Part shown: positions 37,560 to 51,060 of the stretch, in pieces
Numbering within the stretch: the stretch's first letter is position 1
How the letters are laid out: the number at the start of each line of letters is the position of its first letter
Source of the DNA: Hyalella azteca
Lineage: Eukaryota > Arthropoda > Malacostraca > Amphipoda > Hyalellidae
Direction: 5' to 3'
Length of the DNA: 64,000 bases
Assembly: GCF_000764305.2 (NCBI RefSeq)
Contig: NW_025934950.1
Span: 62,001 to 126,000 of the forward strand
Made by a program: the position numbers and the translations under genes
Notes under the pieces: model-generated
What the model saw: only the letters and a program-made list of their open reading frames with translations
The model's database searches: none
Told to the model about the DNA's origin: nothing

Positions 37560-40500
37560 AAAGGAACTGGGGAAGAAAATTTGAACCATCGCAAAACTGA
37601 GTAATGTCATATTTGGGATTTGAAATAATATGTAAATTTTAGAGGTTTCAGTGCATTTTTTCATGAATCACACAAACGATATATATAAAAATCATACTTT
37701 AGACTGCTATACTGATAAAATAGGTATATCTAATTCAATGAGAAATTTATCAATTTGGAGTTTACTATTCCCAAAGAATTCTCTAGTACTGACTCCATAA
37801 ATATGTATTATCCGTTATAAATAAATTAAATATAAACATACATAATCATAGCGAATTATTAATTCTAAAAGACTAAAACTAATCAATCCGATTTGCGATA
37901 AATCTGGTTTGTTCTGTCTTTACGTGAAAAAAAGCCAGAAGTAGATACGATGATCGTGATACGATTGAATCTTTGAAATATGTAAAGTGTGAACGATAGA
38001 AAGATACTAGAAGACGCGGCATAAACCACGCGTGGAGATCAGACAGTTTTCCTTAGAATGTCGCCGAATTAGTGGGTTTACTAGAAATACTCGATACTAG
38101 GTTTGAAGAAATGCTAGATGGGTTTCACGCTACCGACTACATAAACTTCGAAATCTATTTACTCGGATAATCAGTCAAGGCCGTGTATATCTTGGCCTTC
38201 ATACTCCGCATACCTGCCTAAGTATGAGTATATTATTGATCATTTATTCTAAAATGTTGAAATTTAATTCCAAAATTTTGAATTCTGATTCTAAAATGTT
38301 GAATTCTGATTCTAAAATGTTGAAGCGTGAGCCCTATGTTTAATTTAACTTTAAAAAACGCAACTGAATTTTTCCTTCGCGTATGGCACGGGTATTTTAG
38401 ATTCAAAAATAAACATTTCGTAGCGAGTGACAAAAATTTGTTTATTAACAAAGAATTGAATAGCAAAAAGTAACACCAGAATTTTTTGATTCAACAGCAA
38501 AATTCATCAGCATGTAAATTCACCAATATCTTCATTAAACCTTTGTTTACAAACCCATTACATTTGAAAGTAATATTGACGTGAAAAAATATAAAATCAT
38601 GTTCCATAAAAAATACGGAAATAATTCGACTTTGAAATAAATTCTTCATGCCATGACAAGTCCTGGAATTTTTTTTTACCAAATTTACTAAAACAATCTA
38701 CGTAATATTTTGAACGTCAGAATATCAGTTTTCATAGATCTATTAATTAAAACAACATTAGAGGCTTGAATATCTTTCCTAATAGTCAGAAACATCCGTA
38801 CTGGACCTGATTAATTAGAACGTCATCACGGTCGGGGCCAACAGAGAAAGTTATTCATGTCCCGAGACATCGAGAGGTACAATATTCCCCAACTCCATAA
38901 CATACATTAAAATGAACGCGTCTTTTGCGTAACAACTCAATATAATATGAACTTGCAGAAGAATTGTTCGAAAACAAGAAATAAGATTTTTTTTAATTTT
39001 TAAATTCTTACCGAAAATGTACAGAAAAAACTGGCAATGATATTGTAGAATAATCAGGAGTAAACATAAATTCAAATTTGCAATAAAACTAAGAAATAAA
39101 TCATTTGCACGAACGCGACTTGGCAGAAGATGAGAGGATAATTATTGCTCATCCATCTTTTATACGTCGAGGTGATCAAGGAGCGCAAGTTGAACACTCG
39201 ATCGCCTAATTTGCCTAACTTCCCCAATTTTTATCAACTAATTGTAAGATCATTCTCATTCTTATAAAGTCAAATTATTCTTCTGCACTGAAACCTATTT
39301 TACCCACTGTAAGTCATCAATTTTAATATTAGTATATAGCGAGCACGATCTTATTCGTTACCATCGCAAGATCTTGGATAATATATGCATCATGAAATAG
39401 CGTATGAATAAAAAGTGAACTATTATCCTGATTTTATTGATGTTTGAATGGTCGACAGCTGTTGTACGTATAATTTAAATGAAATTGTACATTTTCACAG
39501 AGTTATGTGTCATGAGAACAGGCGACTGTGACGCTAAGCTGAAACGTAAGTTTGGCCTCACAGCTCATTTGATACGAGAAGTCGAAAACCTGACATTTCT
39601 CTAAGACTCCGTCTTACGCCTAAAATAAAGGTAATGCTCGTTGGAATCAATGAGGTAAAGGCGACTCTTAATTTTTATGATAATAAAGGTGCGTACATTA
39701 TTCGTTTGTAAACTCGTTTGTACTGTACGTGCAATGGATCGGGGACTTTTTCCAATATGGACTCGTCGTTCCATCAATATAGCCATCTTACTGTTACACT
39801 CTATTTCACAAACATACGCCTAGAAATTTCATTCGATAATTACGAAAATCTTTGGTGAGTATTATTGTTTATGCTCGTTCATCTCTTAAACCCGTTATAC
39901 AAAAATTTTTGATGCCAACAATGAGGATTTGTATTGGAGGAGGGTGGGATCCTGAAGGCTTTATTCATTGTCGCAATGGGAAGTTTTTTTCCATCCTTAA
40001 GTAACAAATCCTTGAAGGAGTCGAATCGTCACAAAAAAGATTCCGCTGGCGAATTTATACCATCAATGGCTACGTACAATCAATGGTAGAGTCACCGTAA
40101 TGGTTGCGATGCAGATAATGATTATAATAAGCGTTGGTAAGGTATTGAATAAAGCCTATACGGTACCGGCCATGCAGTCGCGAACGCTACACGAGCCTCT
40201 TGGATCGCAATGGAACTATTCAAACAAATTCAAAAAATCCAATCATTGAATACTATTCAGTTAATTATCTTTGAAATCTTTCACATCTATACAGCAATAT
40301 TGACTGAAAAAATTATTATTGAATGGTTTAAATGACAAATGGATAAAAGTTCAAACGATAAGAGAAAAAACGCCATGCGGTTTCCCCGATTTTCTCGCGA
40401 TTAAGATAAAAACCCTTTATCATAGGAATTTCAGATAAAATTTATTATCATCAGCATAATTTTGAAGCGTGAACGCTTTCAATCAAGTCCACTGCCAAGT

Positions 40501-41070
40501 TATGGAAGAATCTACATTTCGAATTATTGAAACAAAAAACCGCAACCTCTCTCAATGACTCGCTGTATGAATTGATTGATGAGTCACGACCATTATAGTC
40601 TTCCTCCACTTTTGTCTACCAGAATGTGATCTCCCGCGTACCATTTCACTCGTTAAAACAAAGTCCACAATTTTGACTGCATCTTGTTCCGAATTTACAC
40701 ACTATGGATTGAACACATTCATGTTTGCCTCCGTTTTTGATCTCCAGGACAGTTGAAAGCAATTAAATATAAGTAAGTACAGTTTGCAGTTGTTCGAGTC
40801 CGTCATAACTTGTGGCCCCGGTATCAAATTCCGCTACTAGCTCATCGCACTACACCGCACCTGAAGAACGATACTCACCGCTTTACATTCAATCACATGA
40901 CAATGCACACCTGCGACGATACTGTTATATCATTTGCTGACTATGTTACCGTGACTTAAGTAGATTAAATAGTAAATGTTTTTCTTTCCATCGCGTGTTT
41001 TGTGCTAGAAGTTAAATAAATGAGATTTAATTAAATTTAGGTATAAAGTGACACGTCAGGTCAATGACCA
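37560..41070. other. Upstream of exd; no gene seen
   Basis: AT-rich. The only structure noted is the 21-bp array at 38246-38329. Confidence 0.55.
38246..38329. repeat. 21-bp tandem repeat, 4 copies
   Basis: ATTCTAAAATGTTGA or close variants begin at 38246, 38267, 38288 and 38309. Being a multiple of three, it yields a heptapeptide repeat in the minus frame, which is not evidence of coding. Confidence 0.92.
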
Positions 41071-41076
41071 GCGATG

Positions 41077-41160
41077 CTTGAGACAAGCGGCCGCGAGTAG
41101 CGCTCGTCGCCGGCCGGCGCATTGGGGCAACGGCGGCGCTTGGGAACGGCGGGGCTGTCA
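41077..41160. other. CpG-rich island
   Basis: About 80 bp dense in CG dinucleotides (GCGGCCGCG, CGCCGGCCGGCG, CGGCGGCGC) inside AT-rich DNA. It could be a promoter or enhancer of an unseen transcript; no ORF supports a gene. Confidence 0.4.
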
Positions 41161-41169
41161 TATTAAAAC

Positions 41170-44100
41170 CCATTTTCATTGTTATTTGATTCTGCAAAAC
41201 TGTTTTTTTATTAACTACTGCTAAACACCGATTATTTTTCGCTTTGTGATAAAATTTTCTTCTATTAAAGTACTTTTATGTAACCAGTACGAATGTGTAA
41301 ATAACGAAATTTTAATGACAATGAAAATTTTGATTGGAGTAAATAATGAGGATAAACTATGAGTTAACTGAATACATTTTCCGAACATAGATAACTACGT
41401 GGAAAGAAAACGTTCAGCCTCCGTGGCAAGCAACGAAACAACATGGGCAATAACGCTTTAACATTAATATCCATCACAACAGGTGTCCACATAAACAAAT
41501 GCACCGAGACACCACTCAATGTTTCTTCTTGGGACCCCTTGCACGATCCACTCCTTCCCAATTAATATCCTGCACTCAATCATCCAGCAGCAAAAGCGTG
41601 TCATTCATCAATTACCCTATTTTAGGGTATCTGAAGAAACGCTGTGGGAGCTCAAAAAATATTTCATCGTCTCTAATACTCTTTACACTCCCTAAAACCC
41701 TCTTTTCCAGTAGCCGAGTTCAAAAGCTTGTGCAGAAGTAAACGATGATACCACAAACTAGAATGAAAACCACAAAACGCACCTTTTCCAAGTTAGTGAA
41801 CCATTATCTGAGAGAAAATGAGGCGAGCGCCAATCACCACAGCCTTCCAACTCGCATAAAACCATAACCTGACGAGCCACAGCCTTTCACGGACTGCCGA
41901 TCAATAAGAACTTACGAGCCAATTTATGGTGTTCAAATTTACTCTTGATTTTCCTGCTTAAGTATGCTGATAAAATTTACGCCAACAGAGTAAACAGCGA
42001 ACACACAGCGAAGATAATAATCAAGTTGAAGTTTAATAAAGCGGAATGTTTGGTGTTTACATCTTGAGTCTTTGTGTGAAGGAGTCTGCGCGGGAGATGA
42101 GTGGCAGTTTCTAGAGGATATCCTTTCCAGAATCCTATTTCCAGTCAAAGTTTTACAAAACTTGTTGCATGCCTTTATTCAAGACGTTAATCCTAGATCT
42201 TCTCTAATGCAATGAGATATTTCCCTTTAAATAGAATTTTGTTAGCTGTAGGATATCCTAATTCTAGCCATTGCTCGGCACCCCATGCTAACGACGTCAC
42301 CGATCTAGTTGCCAGACACTTTCATCTCTTCATCTTTCCGCAAACGTCATTGACTCGCTCTTCTTCCTCTAACTCTCCAACCCCATACAACTCCATGCTT
42401 TGTCTTAGCCTTCCATCCTCTCAATCGTTTCAGGGATTTAACTTGGGAATCAAATTTAAAATCCATTATGGAAAATGTCTTTGTTTGGATGAAAATGGAA
42501 GCGTTTGGCGACAATTCTATGAGCTAAATAACCTTGCGGGAGGAGGGGCCTAAATGTTGTAAATCAATCCATGTTAGTAGGACCGCATGTGTTTGATTCT
42601 GGTGTATGTGATCAAGTGCCATCGCCATGCCAAGTGGACGCCCGCCATGTTCACCACCACACCTTATTTTATTTATTATAAATGGAGCGATCGTGCTTTG
42701 GTTACAAATGAACAAGTTGAGGCTACGCAAACCACTCTGCTCACTTTCCATACCGCGCCGAGCATATTTTTACTTTTAACCTGGAAAGCAAATATTGGCG
42801 TCGAGAAGACTGGTCAAAGAAGATTTACGTTCGAATACCTGGACTGACGGATGTCCTTGGTCAGTGGCGCTTAGACATTCGCCTCAATACAGGATACGAA
42901 AGTCGACCGACTGCTGGAGCTCACAAAACTGTCCGATTCCTTGCCGCACAGAGCAGATAAAGTTTTTCGACGTCTTTATTGCTATACCATATCTCATTTC
43001 TGAATACATTTTTCCGCGGAAGGAGCACACCTCAATTTATGCTATTCCAAATTACTTTATTCAGAGGATCATATGAGATATGGGGACAGGTTTAGGTTTG
43101 GGTGCCTATAGTGCCGTAGCCCAGCCTATTCTTGCTTTGCTATGTTATTTCTACGGCGTTGGAAGCTTCTGTGAGAATTTCTCCAGTTGCTTAGCACAAT
43201 TCTTTAGGGTCCCGCATTATTCTAAATGAAAAATGCGGCTTGTCGATATTGTTTTCAAATACTTTAGTGATCGCAAGATTTACTCTGCTGTAGAAAACGA
43301 ACTATGATGATCAATAGAAATCAATTTTACTTTAAAGTTACAAATTTAAATTGTTTGTAAGCAGGAATTGAGCGTTAAACTAGTCATTTACTGTCGTTAT
43401 GCAATGAAATGATTGAAAAATATGTCAAATTTGGTTTAAATCTCGGATTAATTTAACAATACATTTATTCAGTCGTAATTGACGAGATTCCTGGAAACGT
43501 GTATCTACTTTACTTACAATGTTGAACAACGTTAAAGTAACTTTGAAGTAAAATTAGTTAAGGAAATTAGTTAAGGAATACTAATGTGATTTTCCTTGAG
43601 TGGATCTACTGACACCGAGTTCAAATCAATTAACACTTCAATAAATTCAATTTAAGAGAACTTTTCCTATTGCATGTATGGAGTTTAGTGTAATGGGCTA
43701 ATCAGAAATTTTCAGTCGAAACATGAGACTGTGCCCTACATATATAAACAGAAATATATATAGCAAACTATGGTCACAATACCACAAGCAATCATCTGTT
43801 TCAATGCTTCCTCTTCGAGACATAGTTAATACTTATTTGCCTTTGAGCAACAATGGATATATTTTTCAAAGAACTTGTATGAATTTGAAACGTGAACAAT
43901 TTCTTTCTTTTATAGATAAGGCATCTTCTTTTCTTTGGTGCTATTCGCTCCCTATAATAACTTCTTGTGTAAGAACTCAGAATTATATTCCAACAGTAGC
44001 TACACAATACGTTCAGTTTTATCGATTTGATGGTTTAATGAACATCATCTTAGCGATATATTTCGTAATGCGGATACATCTTTAAAATTATAGTCTAATT

Positions 44101-45060
44101 TACTACGCCTGGGCAATGTTAAAAATTTAACCTATATTTTTCACGCTACTTCATATGATTCCAACATGCATGCTGTCTCGTGCCATAGAACATTACTTTT
44201 TATTCTAGGTGTCAAATTCAGCTTGCGTGTAAAAACTTCAACGGCTTCAATGTAAGCGTCACGCTGAACTGCCGTCGTCCGGGGGTACGGAAAGCGTCTG
44301 CGTTTATCGATCAGGAGAAATCTTTATTGATCTGAAGGGGACTTGAGAGCAGCGCTCGAGGATGCTCAAGCTTTTAAGCTCGAGAGGCGTAGCTGATCTT
44401 TACACCATTCCAGTCACCTTCGTCCCTCGGATGTGCCGCAATTGGTATTTGGATTGTTAACGTGTGTAACTCTGGCATTACAGAATGATTAAAATAACTC
44501 AATGCTTATTGCCAATAAATTAAAATTTTCTTATGTCATTTTGAGGTTATATGCTCAAGTTAATGATATACCGCAAGGACTTGATATAAGATGAACGCTG
44601 AATGCAAACTGATGTTTTCTCCAGCTAGAGGGCAGTCCATTGTTTTGAGATTATTTTGACTGCAATTTGTAATCTTTAACATCATTAGAATTGTAAATAA
44701 ATATATCGAATTATTTTATGCTTTGGATAAACAATAATAAGCAACTCTACAGTTGCATTTTAGGCACAAGCAACTTTTTTCGCGATTTGTTGTGTTGAAT
44801 TCAAAAAAAGTGACGAGATACGGGCATAATTTTGAAATTTTCGAACAGTAATTTCTAGGATGCGAATGCCCATCAAACAATATGCACACTATTAATAATA
44901 TTAAAATTTGCTTGTTTTGATTAGGATTCAATTTCAGTTTACATAAATAAACATATTTACATCACTGTTTCCAAATTTATTTTTAAAATGAATAATGTAA
45001 GCAATACATGCATTAGACTTCAGTAAAATATTTTTCACAGACACACTCTTGCGTGCCCCC
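41170..45060. other. No recognisable gene
   Basis: Frames of up to 120 codons (42212-42553, 43723-44085, plus strand) are unrecognised and have unremarkable composition. A short direct duplication TTAGTTAAGGAA occurs at about 43555-43580. Confidence 0.45.
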
Positions 45061-45064
45061 GCTC

Positions 45065-45241
45065 TTAAATACAGGAACTTTCTTCCATCCGTCGATGCGT
45101 ATCAAAAAAGTTCCTGTCACGGACACCGTTAATAAATTGTACAGCAACAGGATCTAGGAACTGATGCCTGGGCCTCAGCGTGTCTTGAACTCTGCGAGCG
45201 ATGGCGTTGAGCAACGGAGCGTGAGCATCAATGGAGCCCAT
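45065..45241 (-). CDS. Candidate 58-residue protein
   Basis: ATG at 45241 in favourable context (A at -3, G at +4), preceded in frame by TAG and with no competing upstream ATG nearby; stop TAA at 45065. Codon composition is markedly gene-like compared with the flanks. The product begins MGSIDAHAPLLNAIARRVQD and contains LDPVAVQFINGVRDRNFF; it is soluble with no hydrophobic segment. Alternatively it is an internal or 5' exon, since an acceptor-like AAGAG precedes it, but the donor-like site near its end is weak. An octamer ATGCAAAT lies 76-83 nt upstream. I do not recognise a family. Confidence 0.3.
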   Translation of the reverse strand: MGSIDAHAPLLNAIARRVQDTLRPRHQFLDPVAVQFINGVRDRNFFDTHRRMEESSCI

Positions 45242-45316
45242 TATAGGGTATCCTCTTACCAACTATTCAGCTTTACAATGTTCAGAGAACAGCGAATCTA
45301 GTAAACTATAGTACTT

Positions 45317-45324
45317 ATTTGCAT
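45317..45324 (-). promoter_or_regulatory. Octamer (POU) motif
   Basis: ATGCAAAT on the minus strand upstream of the 58-codon ORF; the canonical octamer bound by POU-domain proteins. Single match, low weight. Confidence 0.2.
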
Positions 45325-45329
45325 TTAAA

Positions 45330-48300
45330 TAAAATTCAAGATATCATAAGTTTGATAACAGAGTTCAGAAAGCTTTTTGCATTACGTTATCAATGCAATT
45401 GAATACTGATGATCTGAGAAGGATAAAAACAAATTGAATGCCCTCTTTTGATGTAAAGAAAAACTTTATTGAAGTTATGCGCGATCGAGCCTCGGATCAA
45501 TAAATTTTTAATCATGTTTGATATAAATGTTTACACTAAAATCAAAGTTTTTTACCCGAGTTGCTGTCAACCTCGTTCGGACATGGCACAAGAAATAATT
45601 GCAAGTGTGTTACTCTTCACTAATGCCCGAAGTTTTTTGAAAATGTCCACTTTTTTCGGCGCATGACAGCGATAATTTTGTTAATAAAGTGCGGGTCCAG
45701 AGTGTGCGGGTAACACGTGTTGTCGGCCGAGCTTGGCACGGAGAAAAAGAGTGAGGTCTCTAAGATGGCAGGCCGGCTGCAATAACAAACTTGGCTCGCT
45801 TGTACACGGCGTCTCTCGTCTCTTTATTAGTAAGGCGAGCCCAAGCTATCGTGAGACCCTCGTACGTATTGATAAAGTCAACATTAGAGCCTCCACATGG
45901 ACGCCCGTAATACACCGTCCTCGTAATCTTGAACACCAAAAGTTCGTTGTTTATCGGCTAAAACTAATACAGCGGTCTTTGACGGCAGTTTCAGTCATAT
46001 GAGCGCTGACTGATCGAGGCTCAAATGAATCATGCTGAAACACTGTTAGTACATTGTACTACATTACATTGTATTGTCATTTGAATTTTCAAAGTACTAA
46101 CACCCCAACATGCTGAGCGATAAACAAATGGACTATGAAATTCCGTAAAATTCGGGCAGCTCCATTTCATAATATACAATGAACGCTCGGACAAAAAAAA
46201 ATATAGTATGTATCTAGAACGCCTCATGTCTCGTGATGTGCAAAAGTAACAACGACTATACGGTTTCCAAACAAACAATACTAATGGCAATACTAAAAAT
46301 TTGATCGTGAAGAACTCATAATTCAGTTCCGTACTTATAGCTGGCATATTTCCATCTCAGATTCGGCGTGTTCGATCAGAAACACTTCACTGTGGTCATG
46401 AGAAACGCTGGGCAGAACGTGGGGAACCGAGACGGTTGCCCATTCGCGTAATCAGAACATGATCCCCTTACAGCCCACCACTCACTTCCCTGGAGTGGGC
46501 AACACAGCAGCACTGTTCTTTGCTTGGTATTGGTTCCCCTCTTGCATCATGGCAGTTCACTTCTACTGTACCTGCCGTTATGCCTACTACTTTTATGCGA
46601 CTATCTCATGCGTCGATTGTGATGACGAGGAAGTCACTCAACATGATCACAGTCCAAAGCCAAAGAGTGGGTTCCACCACACTATTCTAATGTTGGGAGC
46701 GGACCACTCAGCCCACTCAGGAGAGGGCCATCGCTTTGCAGATACCCCGCCCCGGTGCACAATAGCGGAATGCCCCACCTAATTTTGTCTGACTTCAAGC
46801 ATTTCTCCTTCAGTTAATTTATAGCCAGCATTTGCATTTGAATCCTATATGAGAGAACGAATGGAAGACGGCGGACGGCAGGGCAAAGCATAGCAGCCAG
46901 ACAGTCATCGGGCTTAGTAGGCTCGCCAAACGAACTATTATGTGCACGAGGTACAAACATACTACATTAAAAAATACCTTGTTTCTTAGGCTCGTGACAT
47001 TTTGCGAATATCTCGGCTGATTTTCTGCGAGTTTTTCGCCATTATTAATAGCATCGAAGAGCTGCGTCACGAAGACAGGATTTCGTCCTGTACAACATTC
47101 CCTTTAATCGCACTCAGCTCACGGATTTGACGGAACCAAGGTTGACCAGTCTCTTTATCTGTGTACCTGCAAATCATTCTTTTAAATATTTTCAGTGTTC
47201 ATCGCAATTTGATGAGCGTTACGTTGTATCCGTTCGTATGAAGTTTCGTGCATGTGAAGTTCGTCTACGTCGAAAATCGTGTAGTCGTGCTTGGCTAATC
47301 AGCTTCATCACGATCACTCGGGGATACAACGAAGCTAATCTGCCACAGCATTTCTCCTTTCAAGACTTCTCAACATTTATCGGCCCACTGAAGAATAATG
47401 GCCGACGGCGTGATGCAAATACCGAGTCTCGAAAACGTCCAATCCTCTAGAAAATCGCAGCGAGCGGCACGAGACCTAATACTCGACGCATCAAATTCCC
47501 TGCCAAGGACTGGATTCCTGGTATATTAAAGAGTGAGACTTTTATTATTGATAAGCGAGGGCCATTCTATTAATGAGCGTGGCCTACTAGACTAATGAGC
47601 GAGACCTCTAAGACTCGCTATTATATGTCCGAAGAGGCTGCATCAAAAATTGGGAATCTTTTCCGCAACAGAACTGAGTAAAACCTAAATATTCATCTTT
47701 ATTATGGATATGTGTTATGAACACTTTTCTAACTTCATGCTGTTGATTTAGGCTAACTAAAATATATTATTATCCAGTCGAAAGAGAGAATTATGTACTT
47801 AACGAAAAATTTAAAAGCATGTATTTTACATGTCGTCATGCAAAACTTCAATATAAACCGTTCAATGTAAACGAGGATTTTGTTCTGATCAGAAACAGTA
47901 ATTTTATATGACATTCTGTTAAAAATTGAGCAGTGAACGAAAATAAGTAATGATAAAAAATAACGATAAAATATTGAGATTTTTGCCTTGATTGATCTTA
48001 ACGTGGGTTCATTATTGTGAGTAATAGTTAATAGTTATTCTACAACCTTAACATCTCATACGAGATATTTCATACGGTAAATGATTTTCTTTAGCGATAT
48101 TGAGTAAGTAAATTAAATTATGCTCTTACTTTTCACTTCGATTATGCGGAGAATTTTGTTCATTTACGAGTATATATATACAACTTGAATTTTTATATTT
48201 TTTTAAACATCACGAATTATAATGGTCTCGAGTTGAACTCACTTGTTTTCGCTACCATGAATTTGATGGATTTTATCTTGGAAAAGTGAATTTAATGAGT

Positions 48301-49060
48301 ATTGACTCCAGAACTCGGTGCATAAATATAAAATAATTTGGGTGTTTACATCAATAACTAAAAATTGAATTCGTATTATATAGAAAATTTAGCCGAGATT
48401 TTGACCCATTACCTTTCGTTAAACATGAGTACATAGCTCATGCTCACAGTGCATGTGCGTATATATGAAGGTTAAACGCAGGTTTCGTTGCGACTCTTCG
48501 TGGTTGGGTTTCATGTCGGATGCTCGTCGTGCTGCCTGAGCCGCGCCAACAAACCGCCATCGTCAAATTTGAATCTTTTCCATGGTCCATAAGCGGCTGA
48601 TGGCTAGAAAGATTAGAGCCCTTCGATCGCAGTCGTGGTCTTCGACATAATTCCCTTTCAATTATTGTTACTCAAGCCTCAGAGAAATCCCGCAAGCAAA
48701 GAGAGACACGTATAAGCCCTTGAGATGTTAATCAGAGAGCCATTTCTCTCATAGTCTTCACGATCAAAATTTGCAAACTTTTCTGCGTTTCTGCGAAAAG
48801 TAAGAAAAAAACTGACCGCACAGAGATTCACATGAAAAATTCTTTATGGTGTTATTTATACAATTATTTCAGATTTTCTTCAAAAAAGTTTGTGCCAAAA
48901 CACGAATCACGAGTAAAATCATTGTTAATTTACATAATTTTACATATCTCATAGAGGTGGACTTCGATTTTTATATCCTATGGTATAAGATAAATTAAAA
49001 ATCCGAATTGATTGCGCGCTCTCTATGTTAATATTTTAAGCACAAAAGAGCCTTTCGGGA
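45330..49060. other. No recognisable gene
   Basis: Plus-strand frames at 46459-46782 (107 codons, hydrophobic aromatic-rich centre) and 47127-47450 are unrecognised. 47520-47620 has loosely repeated TTAATGAGCG segments. 47.7-49.0 kb is AT-rich. Confidence 0.45.
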
Positions 49061-49067
49061 CTTTCTC

Positions 49068-49376
49068 TCATTTAAAATCAGTCCATGAAATTTTCCACGA
49101 TGTACCCCGTAGAGCATTGCCTCCCTCATAGGTGTATTCTGTCGAGTCTTTCACCTGTCTTGAATACTTGTCAGGCAAGTTTGAGCTCGAGACGTACACC
49201 CGTGAGGCCAAATCCTTCTCATAAGATCCATTGTTACGTTCCAAGACCCTATACGTATAAACGTACCACGGCGCTCCTACCCAACGATCGCTTCTCAAAA
49301 TTGCGCCATCAGAAATCATCAAATCATCTGGCAAAGCGGCAATATAATACACTACTTTATTATGGCTCGCGGTCAT
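49068..49376 (-). CDS. Candidate 102-residue ORF or exon
   Basis: ATG at 49376 (in-frame TGA three codons upstream) to TGA at 49068. Codons are strongly RNY-patterned and the protein composition is natural: rich in Tyr, Ser, Asp and Trp, including MISDGAILRSDRWVGAPWYV and ending SWKISWTDFK. A good donor, ACAG|GTGAAA, lies inside at 49155, so the true exon may be the first 74 codons. The opposite strand is also open for 97 codons, but its translation looks less protein-like. No family recognised. Confidence 0.3.
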   Translation of the reverse strand: MTASHNKVVYYIAALPDDLMISDGAILRSDRWVGAPWYVYTYRVLERNNGSYEKDLASRVYVSSSNLPDKYSRQVKDSTEYTYEGGNALRGTSWKISWTDFK

Positions 49377-49379
49377 AGC

Positions 49380-50900
49380 TCTTCAGGTTTATGTGATACT
49401 AATTACCGTGTACTAGAGATGCTCTAGAGCACATTATCATACTAATGCTAGAGCTATACTCACCGGTTTCATGTCGGCTGTCGGCGCAACAAGAAGGCTT
49501 TGCTGGCACAATGGTCGCGGCACATGCTTTTCCATACCAAATATCCTCTTCAGAAAGCTTTTAATATTCTGCCAAGTCTCTTTAATATTACTCGCGATTA
49601 GTGTTGTGGAGCTGTAGGGTGGGAGACTGATGTATGCAGCTCATCTATATACACGAGTCATGCATGACTGTACGCAGTGAGGGTCAACACAAGCGACCAT
49701 TGTGTGCATATTTTATAATTTCCAGCGCCTATAATTTATCAAACAAGATTGATCAAATTCAATTTCAACGGCCACATGGCGCCATTTTAAAGCCAGTAAG
49801 TCCGAAGAATCGTTCACTAAATATTGATCATAAGCAGTTTGATGATAGTTTTTTTTAAATATTCTTTAAGTTTACAACTTAATATTTTTTATTGACAGAC
49901 GTTCGAGGTGTTGAACGAATATTCGCGGATGTGAATTTATTTTTCCTAAGACAATTTTTCAACCCTTCAGAATGTAGAAAATTATCACAATGAACATATA
50001 TAAGTGGACAAAATAAAAAACATTATAAATGCATGCATTTGTTGTGGGTAATGGTACTACCTGAAATTATTTTGGACATCAAAGCAAATAAGTAATTGAA
50101 AATGAGGATGTAGAAAATTGCTTTTCCACACGAGCCCAATTCCGCTGCCATTAATGTCCTAATCTTTTTAATTTAAATTTGCTCGAACTTTTTTGACGCT
50201 AAAAGAAACAACTCTAACAATTGGCGAAGTATAGGCAACATTTTTCTAAAACCTTCACCTCAATTCAAGATTTCAGAAAAATAATATGAGGGGTTCAAAA
50301 AAATAAGTTCAGATCACCACGTGGATTTTCTTGAGAGGCTATAAAATTTAGCCGGTTTAAAATAGTGAGATGATGCGCACAATGAAGTTTGATTCATCCG
50401 TGAGTGGAGAAATAGCCATTAATGATCAATAGATATTTACTTAAAAAACTACCTATTAACAATTAAAATAGGGTTCTTGCCAGAAGCAACATTTTTCCGC
50501 TATAATTATCCCGGAGATTAGCTTACGGTGATCGGCTTTAAGCTATGCATCACTATAAATGCAGTTTTTTAATTTTATTATTGCAGAGTTATTGCAGTTG
50601 TATTGCTGGACCTACAACGTTTACAGTCAGTACGAATATAAACGCTCCTGTTAGTCGTACATTTCATTATTTCAAAAATAGCTTCAAATTTGTTCTTTCG
50701 CATATATGTATTTGTGTGGTTAAAATTGATAAAAGCTTGCAAATTGGCAGAACTATTGGAAATCATTGTGAAATCCAAAATTGCGGTAAACTGATCTAAC
50801 AACATGTATATTACAGTTTAATATATGATGTTTGTGTCACATTATAAGTACACGACAGTGTGCGTAACTAACTTATATTTGCCTGTTGACGGCCGTGTGC
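49380..50900. other. No recognisable gene
   Basis: AT-rich with short frames; nothing supported. Confidence 0.55.
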
Positions 50901-51060
50901 ACATATAGTCTATGTAGCCGCGGCGCCCGCGGTTGGTATGCAGTCTATACGCTCGAGTGAGAGAGCGGCAAAAATAGACTGGCATGCGAGCAGTCCTCGC
51001 TGGCTACCCTCACTCGAGGGGAACGCAACGAGGGGCTTGGGGAGACGCATCAAAAACATG
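50885..51060. other. CpG-rich patch
   Basis: Contains CCGCGGCGCCCGCGG (about 50918-50932) and a CTCGAG-rich segment, contrasting with the AT-rich flanks. Possible regulatory island; no exon supported. Confidence 0.35.

Noticed and set aside
43723..44085. 120-codon plus-strand ORF
   Set aside because: AT-rich, unremarkable composition, no motif, promoter or splice support.
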